The notes beneath the pieces were generated by a model. The model saw only the letters and a program-made list of their open reading frames with translations, was not told the origin of the DNA and did no database searches. 64,000 nt of DNA from assembly GCF_023221595.1 (NCBI RefSeq), contig NZ_CP096563.1, positions 496,001 through 560,000 of the forward strand, read 5' to 3'. This document shows positions 43,669-52,319 of this stretch, piece after piece (within the stretch, counting starts at the first letter, position 1; every line of letters starts with the position of its first letter). Position numbers and translations under genes: made by a program. The stretch is from Rhodococcus qingshengii JCM 15477. Lineage in GTDB: Bacteria; Actinomycetota; Actinomycetes; Mycobacteriales; Mycobacteriaceae.

Positions 43669-44961
43669 TCAGGAGAAGGTGATTCCGATCGATTGGGACG
43701 AGGTGTACTTCTTCCAGGTTTCGCTGCTGTCCGGACTTCCCGTGTGCGCAAACGACGTCCAGTGCCGGCGTATCCGACGGCCCAGTGCGTCGATGCTCTG
43801 CCAGTCGCTGCTGCCCAGCATCGGTGAGCCCTGCCAGGACTGCTCGGTTCCCAACACGAAGGGTAGTTCTATGCAGTGAGTTGCTCCGAAGACGTCGTCC
43901 GTCGGTGCCCAGTCGAAGCGGTACGTGTACACCGACGCGCCGGCCGCTGTGAAGGTCTCGGCCAGCTCCATTGCCGGTTCGGCAAACATGTTCTGTGTCA
44001 GTGCCTTTTCGGCGACGTGTTCGGGATCGGGTACTCCCGCTACGTCGCGCACGAAAGCAGATCCCTCGTCTCGGGTGTATCCCACGATGACGTCAGGCGC
44101 TGTTTCGAAAGTTCGGATCACCGGTTCCAGTTCGGAGATCGGCGCGAAGGGCGGTTGCACGACATTGGGGGACCGCCGGCTGAACTCGACAGCCGTGCCG
44201 CGGAATGCGTCGAGAATGTGGAAGAGCGGCGCGGTCCGAGGATCTCCGTCGAGCAGTCGGGCAAACGTCTCCCCGTTCTCGATCGCGGCAGCCTGCGTGA
44301 AGTTGAGGTCCGGCCGTGGGGTGCTCTGCAGAATTGCTCGATGGAACAGGGTTCGAGAGTTGTTACTGCTCAACAGATTCACAATGGAATGAGCGCCGGC
44401 CGACTGACCGAATACGGTGACCGAGTCTGGGTCGCCGCCGAATGCCTCGATGTTCTCGCGCACCCACTCGAGCGCCGCGATCTGATCGTGTACCCCGAGA
44501 TTGCCTTCGCTGACGCCGTCGAGGAGGAGGTATCCGAGCACGCCGACGCGATAGTTGACCGACACCACGACGACGTCGCCCTCGGCTGACAAAGCGCCGC
44601 CGTCGTACCAGGGGAGTGAGCCGCCGCCACTGGAGTACCCGCCACCGTGAAGCCACACCATCACCGGGCGATGACCGGTCAGCGACGGGGTTGTGACGGT
44701 GACGGTGAAGCTGTCCTCGCTGTGCTCCGGTTCGGGGAGCGGTGGCCCCATGATGCGTTCGAGTCGTGAAGGTGGTTGGGGGAAGACCGTTCCAAGCGCT
44801 GTGGCGTCGAAGACGTCGGAGAACGGTTCCACCGGTCGAGGCTTCTCGAAGCGCGGTGCGCTGGCGTAGGGGATCGCACCGAAGTAGTAGGAACCGTCAC
44901 GCTTTCGGCCGCGGACCTTCCCCGAAGGGGTGGATGCGATCACCGTCTCGAACGAGGGCAT
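43669..44961 (-). CDS. Carboxylesterase type B
   Basis: 430 residues from the Met at 44961, which has AAAGGA 5 bp upstream; the frame is open 19 codons further. RVRGRKRDGSYYFGAIPYA-type opening, oxyanion loop GGGYSSGGG, nucleophile Ser in GQSAGAHS, Glu region DEGSAF and His in FGATHCIELPFV. It hydrolyses short-chain or aryl esters. Slightly short for the family (usually about 500), and no signal peptide is seen. It lies between TetR and LysR genes. Confidence 0.88.
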   Translation of the reverse strand: MPSFETVIASTPSGKVRGRKRDGSYYFGAIPYASAPRFEKPRPVEPFSDVFDATALGTVFPQPPSRLERIMGPPLPEPEHSEDSFTVTVTTPSLTGHRPVMVWLHGGGYSSGGGSLPWYDGGALSAEGDVVVVSVNYRVGVLGYLLLDGVSEGNLGVHDQIAALEWVRENIEAFGGDPDSVTVFGQSAGAHSIVNLLSSNNSRTLFHRAILQSTPRPDLNFTQAAAIENGETFARLLDGDPRTAPLFHILDAFRGTAVEFSRRSPNVVQPPFAPISELEPVIRTFETAPDVIVGYTRDEGSAFVRDVAGVPDPEHVAEKALTQNMFAEPAMELAETFTAAGASVYTYRFDWAPTDDVFGATHCIELPFVLGTEQSWQGSPMLGSSDWQSIDALGRRIRRHWTSFAHTGSPDSSETWKKYTSSQSIGITFS

Positions 44962-45046
44962 GGGTTCCTTTCTTCTTGTGCATGCTTTTTCGAGCATGCC
45001 AGGTGGATGCCGCGGCACAAATGCCTTTGTGGTCGTGCGGTATGCG

Positions 45047-45607
45047 TTACGGCGTGAGTGCCTGTACCAGTCGATCTTCGAGTCGCGTCGTCACTCGGCT
45101 GTATACGGAACCGTCGTCCAGTGCCCGGGACATCACGATCGCCCCTTGGATCCCGGCCACGGCTTCTTCGGCGAGTCCGATGGAATCTTCGGCACCGACG
45201 AGTGCCGCCTCGAGAGCCGCTGTCCATTCGTCGAAGTATGTTCGGACCCTGGCGCCGAAGCGGTTTCGCTCTTCACCGAGTGCAAATGCGCCGAACAGGC
45301 AAATGCGTTGCCCTGACCGAAAGTAGTCGCCCGCGGTAGCGAACATGCTCTGGATGCGCTGCCTCGGTGGAACCGATTCTGCTCGAAGAGGTTCGAAGAC
45401 TTCGGCGCGAAACCATCTGTCGACCTCGTCGAGCACCGCCTCGGCCATCTCTTCCTTCCCGCGCGGAAAGAAGTTGTAGAGACTGCCTTTGCCCAAACCG
45501 GTGTGTTCGGTGATCACGGCCAGGCTTGCTCCGTCGAACCCGTAGGTTCGAAATACGTTCGCGAGAGCGGGAATCGTGTCCGAGCGTTCAGCTACCTGTC
45601 TGGCCAT
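45047..45607 (-). CDS. TetR family regulator
   Basis: 186 residues. HTH: IPALANVFRTYGFDGASLAVITEHTGLGKGSLYNFFPRGKEEMAEAVL, and a C-terminal domain of the YcdC/TetR_C_6-like kind with FRSGQRICLFGAFALG. It is 15 bp downstream of the NTF2-like gene and is probably co-transcribed from the promoter carrying the inverted-repeat operator at 46116-46150. Confidence 0.9.
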   Translation of the reverse strand: MARQVAERSDTIPALANVFRTYGFDGASLAVITEHTGLGKGSLYNFFPRGKEEMAEAVLDEVDRWFRAEVFEPLRAESVPPRQRIQSMFATAGDYFRSGQRICLFGAFALGEERNRFGARVRTYFDEWTAALEAALVGAEDSIGLAEEAVAGIQGAIVMSRALDDGSVYSRVTTRLEDRLVQALTP

Positions 45608-45622
45608 GGATTCATCCTTTCA

Positions 45623-46093
45623 TCACAGACCCAACTCGCTCAGGCCCGGATGATCGTGCGGGCGTGGTCCGGTCGGATCCCAGAAGAACTTTCGCTCGGA
45701 CTCCTCGATGGGAACGTCGTTGATGCTGGCATGACGGTGGTGCATGAGTCCGTCGGCGTCGAATTCCCAGTTCTCGTTGCCGTAGGAGCGGAACCACTGC
45801 CCGTCGTGATCGTGCCACTCGTACGCGAATCGCACTGCGATGCGGTCGTCGCTGTGTGCCCACAACTCTTTGATCAACCGGTAGTCCAGTTCGCGGGTCC
45901 ACTTCTCGGTCAGAAGTTCGACGATCTCGGATCGGCCGGTGACGAACGTCGACCGATTACGCCACCAACTGTCCGGCGTGTAGGCCAGTGACACCTTGTG
46001 CGGGTCGCGGGAGTTCCATCCGTCCTCGGCGAGGCGGACCTTCTGGACGGCAGTTTCGTGAGTGAAGGGCGGAATCGGTGCTCGGACGGTCAT
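45623..46093 (-). CDS. NTF2-like protein, DUF1348 type
   Basis: 156 residues. [45 protein letters not shown], then [28 protein letters not shown] and [29 protein letters not shown]. This is the well-conserved DUF1348 branch of the SnoaL/NTF2 fold; the function is unknown, but TetR-controlled members are often stress-induced. First gene of the pair. Confidence 0.85.
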   Translation of the reverse strand: MTVRAPIPPFTHETAVQKVRLAEDGWNSRDPHKVSLAYTPDSWWRNRSTFVTGRSEIVELLTEKWTRELDYRLIKELWAHSDDRIAVRFAYEWHDHDGQWFRSYGNENWEFDADGLMHHRHASINDVPIEESERKFFWDPTGPRPHDHPGLSELGL

Positions 46094-46115
46094 TGCGGGG
46101 CCTCTCGATCAGATA

Positions 46116-46150
46116 TGTACCTATCGGTACAGACTTTACCGATAGGTACA
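46116..46150. promoter_or_regulatory. TetR operator: perfect 14-bp inverted repeat
   Basis: TGTACCTATCGGTA (46116-46129), a 7-bp spacer, TACCGATAGGTACA (46137-46150). Each arm is itself near-palindromic (TACC-N4-GGTA), so two dimers could bind. It sits 22 bp upstream of the NTF2-like start, over the expected promoter. Confidence 0.85.
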
Positions 46151-46170
46151 ACAAGAGTCCAGTGAACGAC

Positions 46171-46205
46171 TTCGGCCGCCCCCCACCGAAGCGGGAGCGG
46201 CCGAA
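46171..46205 (-). terminator. crp terminator hairpin
   Basis: TTCGGCCGC and GCGGCCGAA with a C-rich/G-rich inner part, 18 bp past the crp stop. Confidence 0.6.
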
Positions 46206-46223
46206 AGAGTCGAACCGGAAGAG

Positions 46224-46898
46224 CTAGCGCGCGCGACGAGCGAGGCGCTCGGAATCCGAGATCAGGACGCTCTTGCCTTCGAGGCGAAGCCATCCGCGGT
46301 GTGCGAAATCAGCGAGCGCCTTGTTGACGGTCTCGCGGGAAGCGCCGACGAGCTGGGCGATCTCTTCCTGCGTGAGGTCGTGAGTGACGCGCAGGGCGCC
46401 ACCTTCCTGAGTGCCGAAGCGCTGCGCGAGCTGCAGGAGCGCCTTGGCGACACGGCCGGGAACGTCCGTGAAGATCAGGTCGGCCAGGGTGTTGTTGGTA
46501 CGACGCAGACGGCGGGCGAGAACGCGCAGAAGCTGCTCGGCGATCTCGGGGCGCTGCTGGATCCATGCCTTGAGAGCGTCGCGGTCCATGCTCACGGCGC
46601 GAACCTCGGTGACGGTCGTAGCCGTCGAGGTGCGGGGGCCGGGGTCGAAGATGGACAGTTCGCCGAACATGTCGGACGGGCCCATGATCGTCAGCAGGTT
46701 CTCGCGACCGTCGGGTGAGCGTCGACCGATCTTCACCTTGCCGGACACGATGATGTACAGGCGGTCACCGGGTTCACCTTCGTTGAAGATGACATGTCCA
46801 CGGGGGAAGTCGACGGGCTGCAGCTGCTTTGTCAGCGCCGCTACCGCTGAGGGCTCGACTCCTTGGAAGATGCCGGCTCTTGCCAGGACGTCGTCCAC
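46224..46898 (-). CDS. crp: Crp/Fnr-type cAMP receptor protein
   Basis: 224 residues from GTG 46898, fixed by AAGGAG 5 bp upstream and by equality with the length I recall for M. tuberculosis Crp (Rv3676); the frame is open 25 codons further. cAMP pocket [18 protein letters not shown] (Glu80, Arg89, Thr90) and [24 protein letters not shown] (175-195). Binds TGTGA-N6-TCACA sites. One perfect site lies upstream of acs in this window and a near match upstream of whiB4. Its own leader holds a 16-bp direct repeat. Confidence 0.96.
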   Translation of the reverse strand: MDDVLARAGIFQGVEPSAVAALTKQLQPVDFPRGHVIFNEGEPGDRLYIIVSGKVKIGRRSPDGRENLLTIMGPSDMFGELSIFDPGPRTSTATTVTEVRAVSMDRDALKAWIQQRPEIAEQLLRVLARRLRRTNNTLADLIFTDVPGRVAKALLQLAQRFGTQEGGALRVTHDLTQEEIAQLVGASRETVNKALADFAHRGWLRLEGKSVLISDSERLARRAR

Positions 46899-47008
46899 GT
46901 GCGCTCCTTGTTGGGATTTGTTCGTTTGTGGTGTCATTTTTGCGCTATCTATCTTTGTACCCTCGCTGCGCACAAACCGTCGTACACAGGCTCAGCCCTC
47001 ATGAGTGA

Positions 47009-47045
47009 GACACTGTGTCCAATGCAATCTGTGTTCAATGCAACA
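47009..47045. repeat. 16-bp direct repeat and 11-bp palindrome upstream of crp
   Basis: TGTGTCCAATGCAATC (47014-47029) is followed directly by TGTGTTCAATGCAACA (47030-47045), 13 of 16 identical. The palindrome GACACTGTGTC (47009-47019) overlaps the first copy. About 115-150 bp before the crp start. Possibly tandem regulator sites. Confidence 0.55.
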
Positions 47046-47153
47046 GGTACGGCATCGAAGTCTACGTCCCGTTAGCTCGCGACGAGTGATTGATGCCACG
47101 TAAGAGCCGAAAATTCTTCCGGAATCTGCTGCGGTGACTACTTTGTATGGCCG

Positions 47154-47426
47154 TCAACTTGCCCGTTGTGTCCGGATTTCGCCCAGGCTGGCGCTCTCGG
47201 GAGCCTCCGACTGACGGCCCTTACGCTTCCGGTGGAAGCGGGCGAACGCATGGGGAAACCCATCGCTTGCCAGGCGGGCGACGTCGTCGTGACTTGCCTG
47301 GTCGAGGAAGTCTTCTACTTCATGCTCTTGGACCGAGAGCCGACGCAATCGCCCTTCGACTCGTTCCATCGCCAGGGCAAAGAGCATAAGCAGTAGCGGA
47401 AAGAGAATTACTGCGAGTCCTTGCAT
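47154..47426 (-). CDS. Small membrane protein, Rv3675-position
   Basis: 90 residues from ATG 47426: one membrane helix MQGLAVILFPLLLMLFALAMERVE, then a charged cytoplasmic part LRRLSVQEHEVEDFLDQASHDDVARLASDGF and a basic tail. The frame is open further upstream, but the hydrophobic start and the family pattern place the Met here. No ribosome site is visible, and TTTACT lies 7 bp before the ATG, so it may be leaderless. M. tuberculosis has a membrane-protein gene at the same place between crp and nth. Function unknown. Confidence 0.65.
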   Translation of the reverse strand: MQGLAVILFPLLLMLFALAMERVEGRLRRLSVQEHEVEDFLDQASHDDVARLASDGFPHAFARFHRKRKGRQSEAPESASLGEIRTQRAS

Positions 47427-47493
47427 AGGGGGAAGTAAACACGTCGAAGGTCTCAGAATCGACACGACGGAGTCTCCACTCATGTCGTATCCG

Positions 47494-47507
47494 TACAGTT
47501 GTCTGAG
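47494..47507 (+). promoter_or_regulatory. nth -10 element, leaderless start
   Basis: TACAGT (47494-47499), 7 bp before GTG 47507; no ribosome site. The -35 is weak. Confidence 0.4.
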
Positions 47508-48292
47508 TGCAGACCACCCCGACAGGCAGTTCAGAGCAGCGGAAGAAACCGCGTTCGGGGGGTGCGCGGAAGGAAGAATCACACCTCGGATTGGTACGCC
47601 GGGCGCGTCGGATGAATCGTGAGCTCGCTGTGGCTTTCCCACACGTGTACTGCGAACTCGACTTCACGACTCCGTTGGAACTGGCAGTGGCGACAATCCT
47701 GTCGGCGCAATGCACCGACGTCCGCGTCAACATGGTCACGCCGGCACTCTTCGCCCGTTATCCCGACGCAAAGGCATACGCGGAAGCCGATCGGACCGAA
47801 CTCGAGGAGTACATCCGCTCCACCGGCTTCTACCGGAACAAGACGACGTCGCTGATCGGACTCGGTCAGGCGCTACTCGAACGCCACGACGGGCAGGTCC
47901 CGAACAAGCTCGAAGATCTGGTGAAACTCCCAGGCATCGGACGCAAGACCGCGAACGTCGTGCTGGGCAATGCCTTCGACATTCCGGGAATCACCGTCGA
48001 CACCCACTTCGGTCGGCTCGTGCGTCGGTGGAAGTGGACCGAGGAAGAAGATGCCGTCAAAGTGGAACACGCCGTCGGGGCACTGATCGAACGTAAGGAA
48101 TGGACTCTGCTCTCGCATCGCGTGATCTTTCACGGCCGACGGGTCTGCCACGCGCGCAAGCCCGCGTGCGGTGTGTGTGTTCTGGCCAAGGACTGCCCGT
48201 CGTACGGTCTCGGCCCGACCGACAAAACCGAGGCCGCGGCCCTGGTGAAAGGCCCCGAGACCGATCATCTGCTCGCCCTGGCAGGGTTGTGA
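47507..48292 (+). CDS. nth: Endonuclease III
   Basis: 261 residues. Helix-hairpin-helix [14 protein letters not shown] (catalytic Lys147), catalytic Asp165 in ITVDTHFGR, and the 4Fe-4S ligands Cys214, Cys221, Cys224 and Cys230 (C-x6-C-x2-C-x5-C). It removes oxidised pyrimidines and nicks abasic sites in base-excision repair. Closely matches mycobacterial Nth as recalled, with a longer N-terminus (about 25 extra residues) if GTG 47507 is used. First of the coupled nth-thioredoxin-Nudix-marP operon. Confidence 0.95.
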   Translation: MQTTPTGSSEQRKKPRSGGARKEESHLGLVRRARRMNRELAVAFPHVYCELDFTTPLELAVATILSAQCTDVRVNMVTPALFARYPDAKAYAEADRTELEEYIRSTGFYRNKTTSLIGLGQALLERHDGQVPNKLEDLVKLPGIGRKTANVVLGNAFDIPGITVDTHFGRLVRRWKWTEEEDAVKVEHAVGALIERKEWTLLSHRVIFHGRRVCHARKPACGVCVLAKDCPSYGLGPTDKTEAAALVKGPETDHLLALAGL

Positions 48293-48298
48293 TCGCCG

Positions 48299-48952
48299 AT
48301 GACAAGTGCCGGAAGATGGTCTCTCGCTGCGCTCGTGGTCGTCGCGGCTCTCGTCGTGGCGATCTGGCCGCGCGGAGGAGACGACACGACGCCCACCTCG
48401 ACGGGCCCGTCCTCGTCCGCGTATCAGCCGCCGACGTTCACTCCGTCGTCGGAATCGCTCGATCAACTCCGTAGCCAGGCGGCTCTGGCCTCCTGCCCGA
48501 CTCCGACCGGCGAAGCGCCTGCCGGCTCGGCTCTCGCCGGAATCACCCTCGACTGCGTCTCCGACGGAGCGCCCGTCGACCTTGCCGCAGCGGTGGGCGG
48601 AAAGCCGACTCTGCTCAATCTGTGGGCGTACTGGTGCGCGCCATGCGCCGAAGAGCTTCCGTACCTTCAGGAATTCGCGGAGCGCGCCGACGGCAGCATC
48701 AACGTGCTGACCGTGCATTCGGATCCGAATCAGGAGAACGCTTTGACGCGACTCATCGACTACTCGGTGCGTTTGCCCGGCGTCCAGGACGGTGACGGCA
48801 AGGTACGGATCGCAGTGGGCGCACCGCCGGTGCTGCCGGTGTCGGTGCTCGTGCGCGCGGATGGAACAGTCGCCAAGGTCTTGCCCCAACCCTTCCGCAG
48901 TGCGGACGAGATCGCCGCCGCTGCGGCGCAATATCTGGGAGTCGTCGTATGA
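48299..48952 (+). CDS. TlpA-like membrane-anchored thioredoxin, Rv3673c type
   Basis: 217 residues. N-terminal anchor (about 7-23), a Ser/Thr/Pro linker, and a thioredoxin fold with WCAPC at 112-116 in LLNLWAYWCAPCAEELPYLQEF. An extra Cys pair lies at about 66 and 86. Extracytoplasmic thiol oxidoreductase, perhaps for haem protein or MarP disulfide handling (the downstream protease has a regulatory disulfide); that link is inference. ATGA overlap with the Nudix gene. Confidence 0.9.
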   Translation: MTSAGRWSLAALVVVAALVVAIWPRGGDDTTPTSTGPSSSAYQPPTFTPSSESLDQLRSQAALASCPTPTGEAPAGSALAGITLDCVSDGAPVDLAAAVGGKPTLLNLWAYWCAPCAEELPYLQEFAERADGSINVLTVHSDPNQENALTRLIDYSVRLPGVQDGDGKVRIAVGAPPVLPVSVLVRADGTVAKVLPQPFRSADEIAAAAAQYLGVVV

Positions 48953-49668
48953 GTACACCGGTTCCCGAGTGGTTGCGCGCTGTCGCCAGCACCCAGCCCA
49001 CCGATCCCCATCGGATCAACCCCGTCCTCGAGCGTCGCGCGCCGCGCGGCACCGTGACGCGTCCGGCCGCGGTGCTCGTGCTCTTCGGCGGACCGCGTGA
49101 GGCCGACCCTCTCGCCGTCGGCGGCTTGCCGGAGGGCGCAGACGTCCTGCTGACCCAACGGGCGTCGACGATGCGTCAGCACAGCGGACAGGTCGCATTC
49201 CCTGGCGGCGCCGCCGATCCGGGCGACGACGGCCCCGTCGGCACCGCGCTGCGTGAAGCGCAGGAGGAGACCGGGCTCGATCCGAGCGGAGTTCAGCCGC
49301 TCACCGTGCTGCCGGAGATCTTCATCCCGCCGTCGGGTTTCGACGTGACGCCGGTGCTCGGCTACTGGGAGCAGCCGACGACGGTGGGCATTCAGGACGA
49401 GGGCGAGGTCGGACGGGTGGCCCGGGTGCCGCTGCGCACGTTGCTCGACCCCGACAACCGGTTTCAGGTTCGACATCCCCTCGGGTACCAGGGCCCGGCG
49501 TTCCGCGCCGACGGCATGCTGGTCTGGGGGTTCACAGCAGGAATCCTCGCGGCGCTGTTCACGGTGTCGGGCTGGGAGATTCCGTGGAACTACGAGGACG
49601 TGAGAGACCTGGACACAGCGCTGTCCGAGTTCGGTGAAGGTGTCGAGGATTCGGCGGTGCCGCGATGA
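48949..49668 (+). CDS. Nudix hydrolase, CoA pyrophosphatase type
   Basis: 239 residues. LLTQRASTMRQHSGQVAFPGG is the CoA-specific motif that precedes the Nudix box REAQEETGL (the box's first part, GGAADPGDDGPVGTAL, is retained). Probably hydrolyses CoA or a related dinucleotide. Overlaps neighbours on both sides by 4 bp, as the Rv3672c homologue does in mycobacteria. Confidence 0.9.
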   Translation: MSTPVPEWLRAVASTQPTDPHRINPVLERRAPRGTVTRPAAVLVLFGGPREADPLAVGGLPEGADVLLTQRASTMRQHSGQVAFPGGAADPGDDGPVGTALREAQEETGLDPSGVQPLTVLPEIFIPPSGFDVTPVLGYWEQPTTVGIQDEGEVGRVARVPLRTLLDPDNRFQVRHPLGYQGPAFRADGMLVWGFTAGILAALFTVSGWEIPWNYEDVRDLDTALSEFGEGVEDSAVPR

Positions 49669-50855
49669 CAGGTTCTCGTTGGGTGGACATCGCGATCGTT
49701 CTGGTCGCCCTCATCGCGGCCACGTCCGGATGGCGTCAGGGAGCGGTGGCGTCGGCGCTGGCGTTCGTCGGCGTGATCCTCGGTGCCGTCGCCGGGATTC
49801 TGTTGGCGCCGCACCTGCTCGTGCACGTCACCGAAGGCAAGCTGCGCATCCTCGCGGGCATCTCGCTGATCGTCGTGTTGGTCATCATCGGCGAGGTCGC
49901 CGGCATGGTGCTCGGACGCGCGGCGCGCAGCGGAATGCACAGTCCGACGGCGCGATCCGTCGACAGCGTCATCGGTGCGGGTCTACAGGCGGTGGCTGTC
50001 GTGGTCGCGGCGTGGCTGCTCGCGATTCCGCTCACTTCCTCGTCGCAGCCGAACATTGCCGCCGCTGTTCGTGGTTCGGACGTTCTCGCCAGCGTGGACG
50101 AAGTGGCGCCGCAGTGGCTGCGCCGCATCCCGACCGAGTTCTCGGCGCTGCTCGACACCTCCGGCCTGCCGGACGTCATCGGCCCGTTCGGGCGCACGCC
50201 CATCACCGAGGTCGAAGCACCCGACGCGAGCGTTCTCGCCAGTCCGTTGGCGGCGCAGTTGCGTCCGAGTGTTCTCCGCATCAACGGCGTCGCACCGAGT
50301 TGCCAGCGCGCGCTCGAGGGATCCGGATTCATCGTCGCCCCCGAACGCGTCATGACCAACGCCCACGTGGTTGCCGGAACCGAGAGCATCACCGTGGACA
50401 CCATGGAGGGCGCACTGCCCGCGCAGGTGGTTCTCTTCGACTCCGCCGTGGACATCGCGATTCTGGCGGTTCCCGGATTGGACGCGCCGGTGCTGCCGTT
50501 CGCTCCGGAGCAGGCTCGGACCGGTGACAACGCGTTGGTGCTCGGCTACCCCGGCGGTGGTCCGTACACGGCCAGCGCAGCCCGCGTTCGTGAGGTCCTC
50601 AACCTGAACGGGCCGGACATCTACAAGGCCGGAACCACCCAGCGTGAGGTCTACACCGTCCGCGGATCCATCCGGCAGGGCAACTCGGGTGGACCGATGG
50701 TCGATGATCAGGGGCGGGTCCTCGGCGTCGTGTTCGGTGCTGCCGTCGACGACAGTGACACCGGATTCGTCCTCACCGCGCAGGAAGTCTCGCGCCAGTT
50801 GAACGCGGCTGCCTCGGCATCGACGCCCGTACCGACGGGCGCGTGCATCCTGTAG
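49665..50855 (+). CDS. marP: MarP-like membrane serine protease (CvpA + trypsin-like)
   Basis: 396 residues. Four membrane helices of a CvpA domain (residues 5-125) lead to a periplasmic chymotrypsin-like protease with His234 (TNAHVVAG), Asp263 (SAVDIAIL) and Ser341 (RQGNSGGPM). Cys213 and Cys394 could form the disulfide known to steady M. tuberculosis MarP, which has nearly the same numbering. Mycobacterial MarP protects pH homeostasis by processing a peptidoglycan hydrolase. Last gene of the operon; its stop is 3 bp from the ephE-like stop on the other strand. Confidence 0.95.
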   Translation: MTGSRWVDIAIVLVALIAATSGWRQGAVASALAFVGVILGAVAGILLAPHLLVHVTEGKLRILAGISLIVVLVIIGEVAGMVLGRAARSGMHSPTARSVDSVIGAGLQAVAVVVAAWLLAIPLTSSSQPNIAAAVRGSDVLASVDEVAPQWLRRIPTEFSALLDTSGLPDVIGPFGRTPITEVEAPDASVLASPLAAQLRPSVLRINGVAPSCQRALEGSGFIVAPERVMTNAHVVAGTESITVDTMEGALPAQVVLFDSAVDIAILAVPGLDAPVLPFAPEQARTGDNALVLGYPGGGPYTASAARVREVLNLNGPDIYKAGTTQREVYTVRGSIRQGNSGGPMVDDQGRVLGVVFGAAVDDSDTGFVLTAQEVSRQLNAAASASTPVPTGACIL

Positions 50856-50858
50856 CGG

Positions 50859-51794
50859 TCACGTCTCCGTAAGGAGGAAGTCCCCGAGTTCGCGATTGAC
50901 GCGCTCGGGGGCTTCTTGATGCGCGTAATGACCGACTCCGGCAATGGTGCGCAGTTTCTCGCCGGGAGCCCAGTGCTTGTCGCGACGCACGGTACGGGTG
51001 AGCACGTACGGGTCGAGTTCGCCGTGAATCTGGACGATCGGAATGCGAAGAACCTGATCCATCAAACGCATGAAACGTCGGCCCTCGGGGCGGAGCTGGC
51101 TGCGGAAGGCCCAACGCTGGTACTCCAAGGTGGAATGCGCGACGCCCGGGATCCGGATCGCGGACCGCATCTTGCTCATGACATCTGCGAATTCGGGTTG
51201 CTGCGGCCAGGTGGGGCCCGACCGCGAGCGAACCAGACGCTCCACTTCGGCGCCGTTGTCGGCCGTCAACCGACGTTCCGGGCGTAGCGGTACCTGATAG
51301 GCCAGGAACGAGGGCAAAAGCGCGCGGCGCTGATAGGGGTCGCGGACGACTGCTTTCTTGAGCGCCATCGGGTGTGGTGACGAGATCAGCGCTATCGACC
51401 GCACCAGGCGTGGATGCAGGAGCGCGGTCGCCCAGCACACCAACCCGCCGTCGGCATGACCGATCAGCGTGGCCTTGCCGTAACCCATCGCACGAATGAG
51501 GCCGGCTACGTCACCGGCGAGCGTCCAACCGTCGTAGCCACGAGGGGGCTTGTCGGAATCGCCGTACCCACGAAGTTCCATCGCGACGACGCGGAATCCC
51601 TGCTCGGACAGTGCCGTCAACTGATGGCGCCAGGACCACCAGAAATCGGCGAATCCGTGCAACAGGACCACCAACGGAGCATCCGGCTCCGCGTCGCCTA
51701 CCTCGACGACGTGAAACCGGATGCCGTTGGCGTGAATGTCCCGGTGAATCCAGGGGCCGTCGAACCTGACGGTGGATGGATCTGGGGCTGCCAC
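50859..51794 (-). CDS. ephE: Alpha/beta hydrolase, EphE-like, with altered nucleophile elbow
   Basis: 311 residues. Oxyanion region HGFADFWWSW (46-55), RGYGDSDKPP, elbow LIGHADGGL at 110-118, and a C-terminal acid/His region GVGHYAHQEAPERVN. Epoxide hydrolases have Asp at the third place of G-H-D-x-G; here that place is Ala114, and Asp115 follows. It may be inactive, use Asp115 in a shifted elbow, or have another role. My memory of mycobacterial EphE is that it is similar. 15 bp downstream of the holin-like gene. Confidence 0.8.
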   Translation of the reverse strand: MAAPDPSTVRFDGPWIHRDIHANGIRFHVVEVGDAEPDAPLVVLLHGFADFWWSWRHQLTALSEQGFRVVAMELRGYGDSDKPPRGYDGWTLAGDVAGLIRAMGYGKATLIGHADGGLVCWATALLHPRLVRSIALISSPHPMALKKAVVRDPYQRRALLPSFLAYQVPLRPERRLTADNGAEVERLVRSRSGPTWPQQPEFADVMSKMRSAIRIPGVAHSTLEYQRWAFRSQLRPEGRRFMRLMDQVLRIPIVQIHGELDPYVLTRTVRRDKHWAPGEKLRTIAGVGHYAHQEAPERVNRELGDFLLTET

Positions 51795-51809
51795 TTTCGA
51801 TCAGACTCG

Positions 51810-52319
51810 CTACCGGCGCGCGTTGAAATCGACCGACGGCTTTGCGTCGTCATGGCTGCCGGGGATGACGTTCTTGGCCTGCTTGAGCGATTCGATCGTC
51901 TTCTCCGGAGCCCTCAGCTTGCGCACGCGCAGATAACCGAGCAGCGCCAGAATCGCGGTGGTCACCACCATGATCAGGAAGACGATGAGGAACGCCAGCC
52001 AGCGCGGCACCCAGGTGTCGAGCATCTCGGCCAGGAAGAAAAAGAAGAAGAACGAACTGAACAGCAGAACCGTGAAGGCCAGGATGAAGAAGACGCTGCC
52101 CTGCAGACCCTTCTTGACCTCGCCCGTCACCTCGGCCTTGGCAAGTTCGACCTCGGCGCGCACGAGGGTGGAGACCTGTGCGGTCGCGTCCTTGACGAGG
52201 GCCCCGATGGTGGCCTCGCCCGGCGTGCGGGCGTCCACATCGGTGAGAGGGATGGAAGAGACCGTGTTCGGTACTCCATCTCCGGTGAAGCGCTGGCTCT
52301 CTCCGTTGGTCAAGCTCAC
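51810..52319 (-). CDS. Phage holin-superfamily membrane protein, Rv3669-like
   Basis: 169 residues from GTG 52319 (overlaps nhaA by 4 bp), preceded by GAGAGG. Helical AQVSTLVRAEVELAKAEVTGEVKKGLQGS, then two membrane segments around residues 72-95 and 107-130 (FSSFFFFFFLAEML is notable), and a basic tail. This is the PF07332-like family of actinobacterial two-helix proteins; they are not phage lysis genes in this context. Function unknown. Conserved neighbour of ephE. Confidence 0.85.
   Translation of the reverse strand: MSLTNGESQRFTGDGVPNTVSSIPLTDVDARTPGEATIGALVKDATAQVSTLVRAEVELAKAEVTGEVKKGLQGSVFFILAFTVLLFSSFFFFFFLAEMLDTWVPRWLAFLIVFLIMVVTTAILALLGYLRVRKLRAPEKTIESLKQAKNVIPGSHDDAKPSVDFNARR

Noticed and set aside
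47166..47396. 76-residue plus-strand frame
   Set aside because: Opposite the better-supported small membrane protein; no ribosome site or pattern.
51810..52319. Holin-family gene as a sign of a prophage
   Set aside because: It is a conserved chromosomal neighbour of ephE with no phage genes around.
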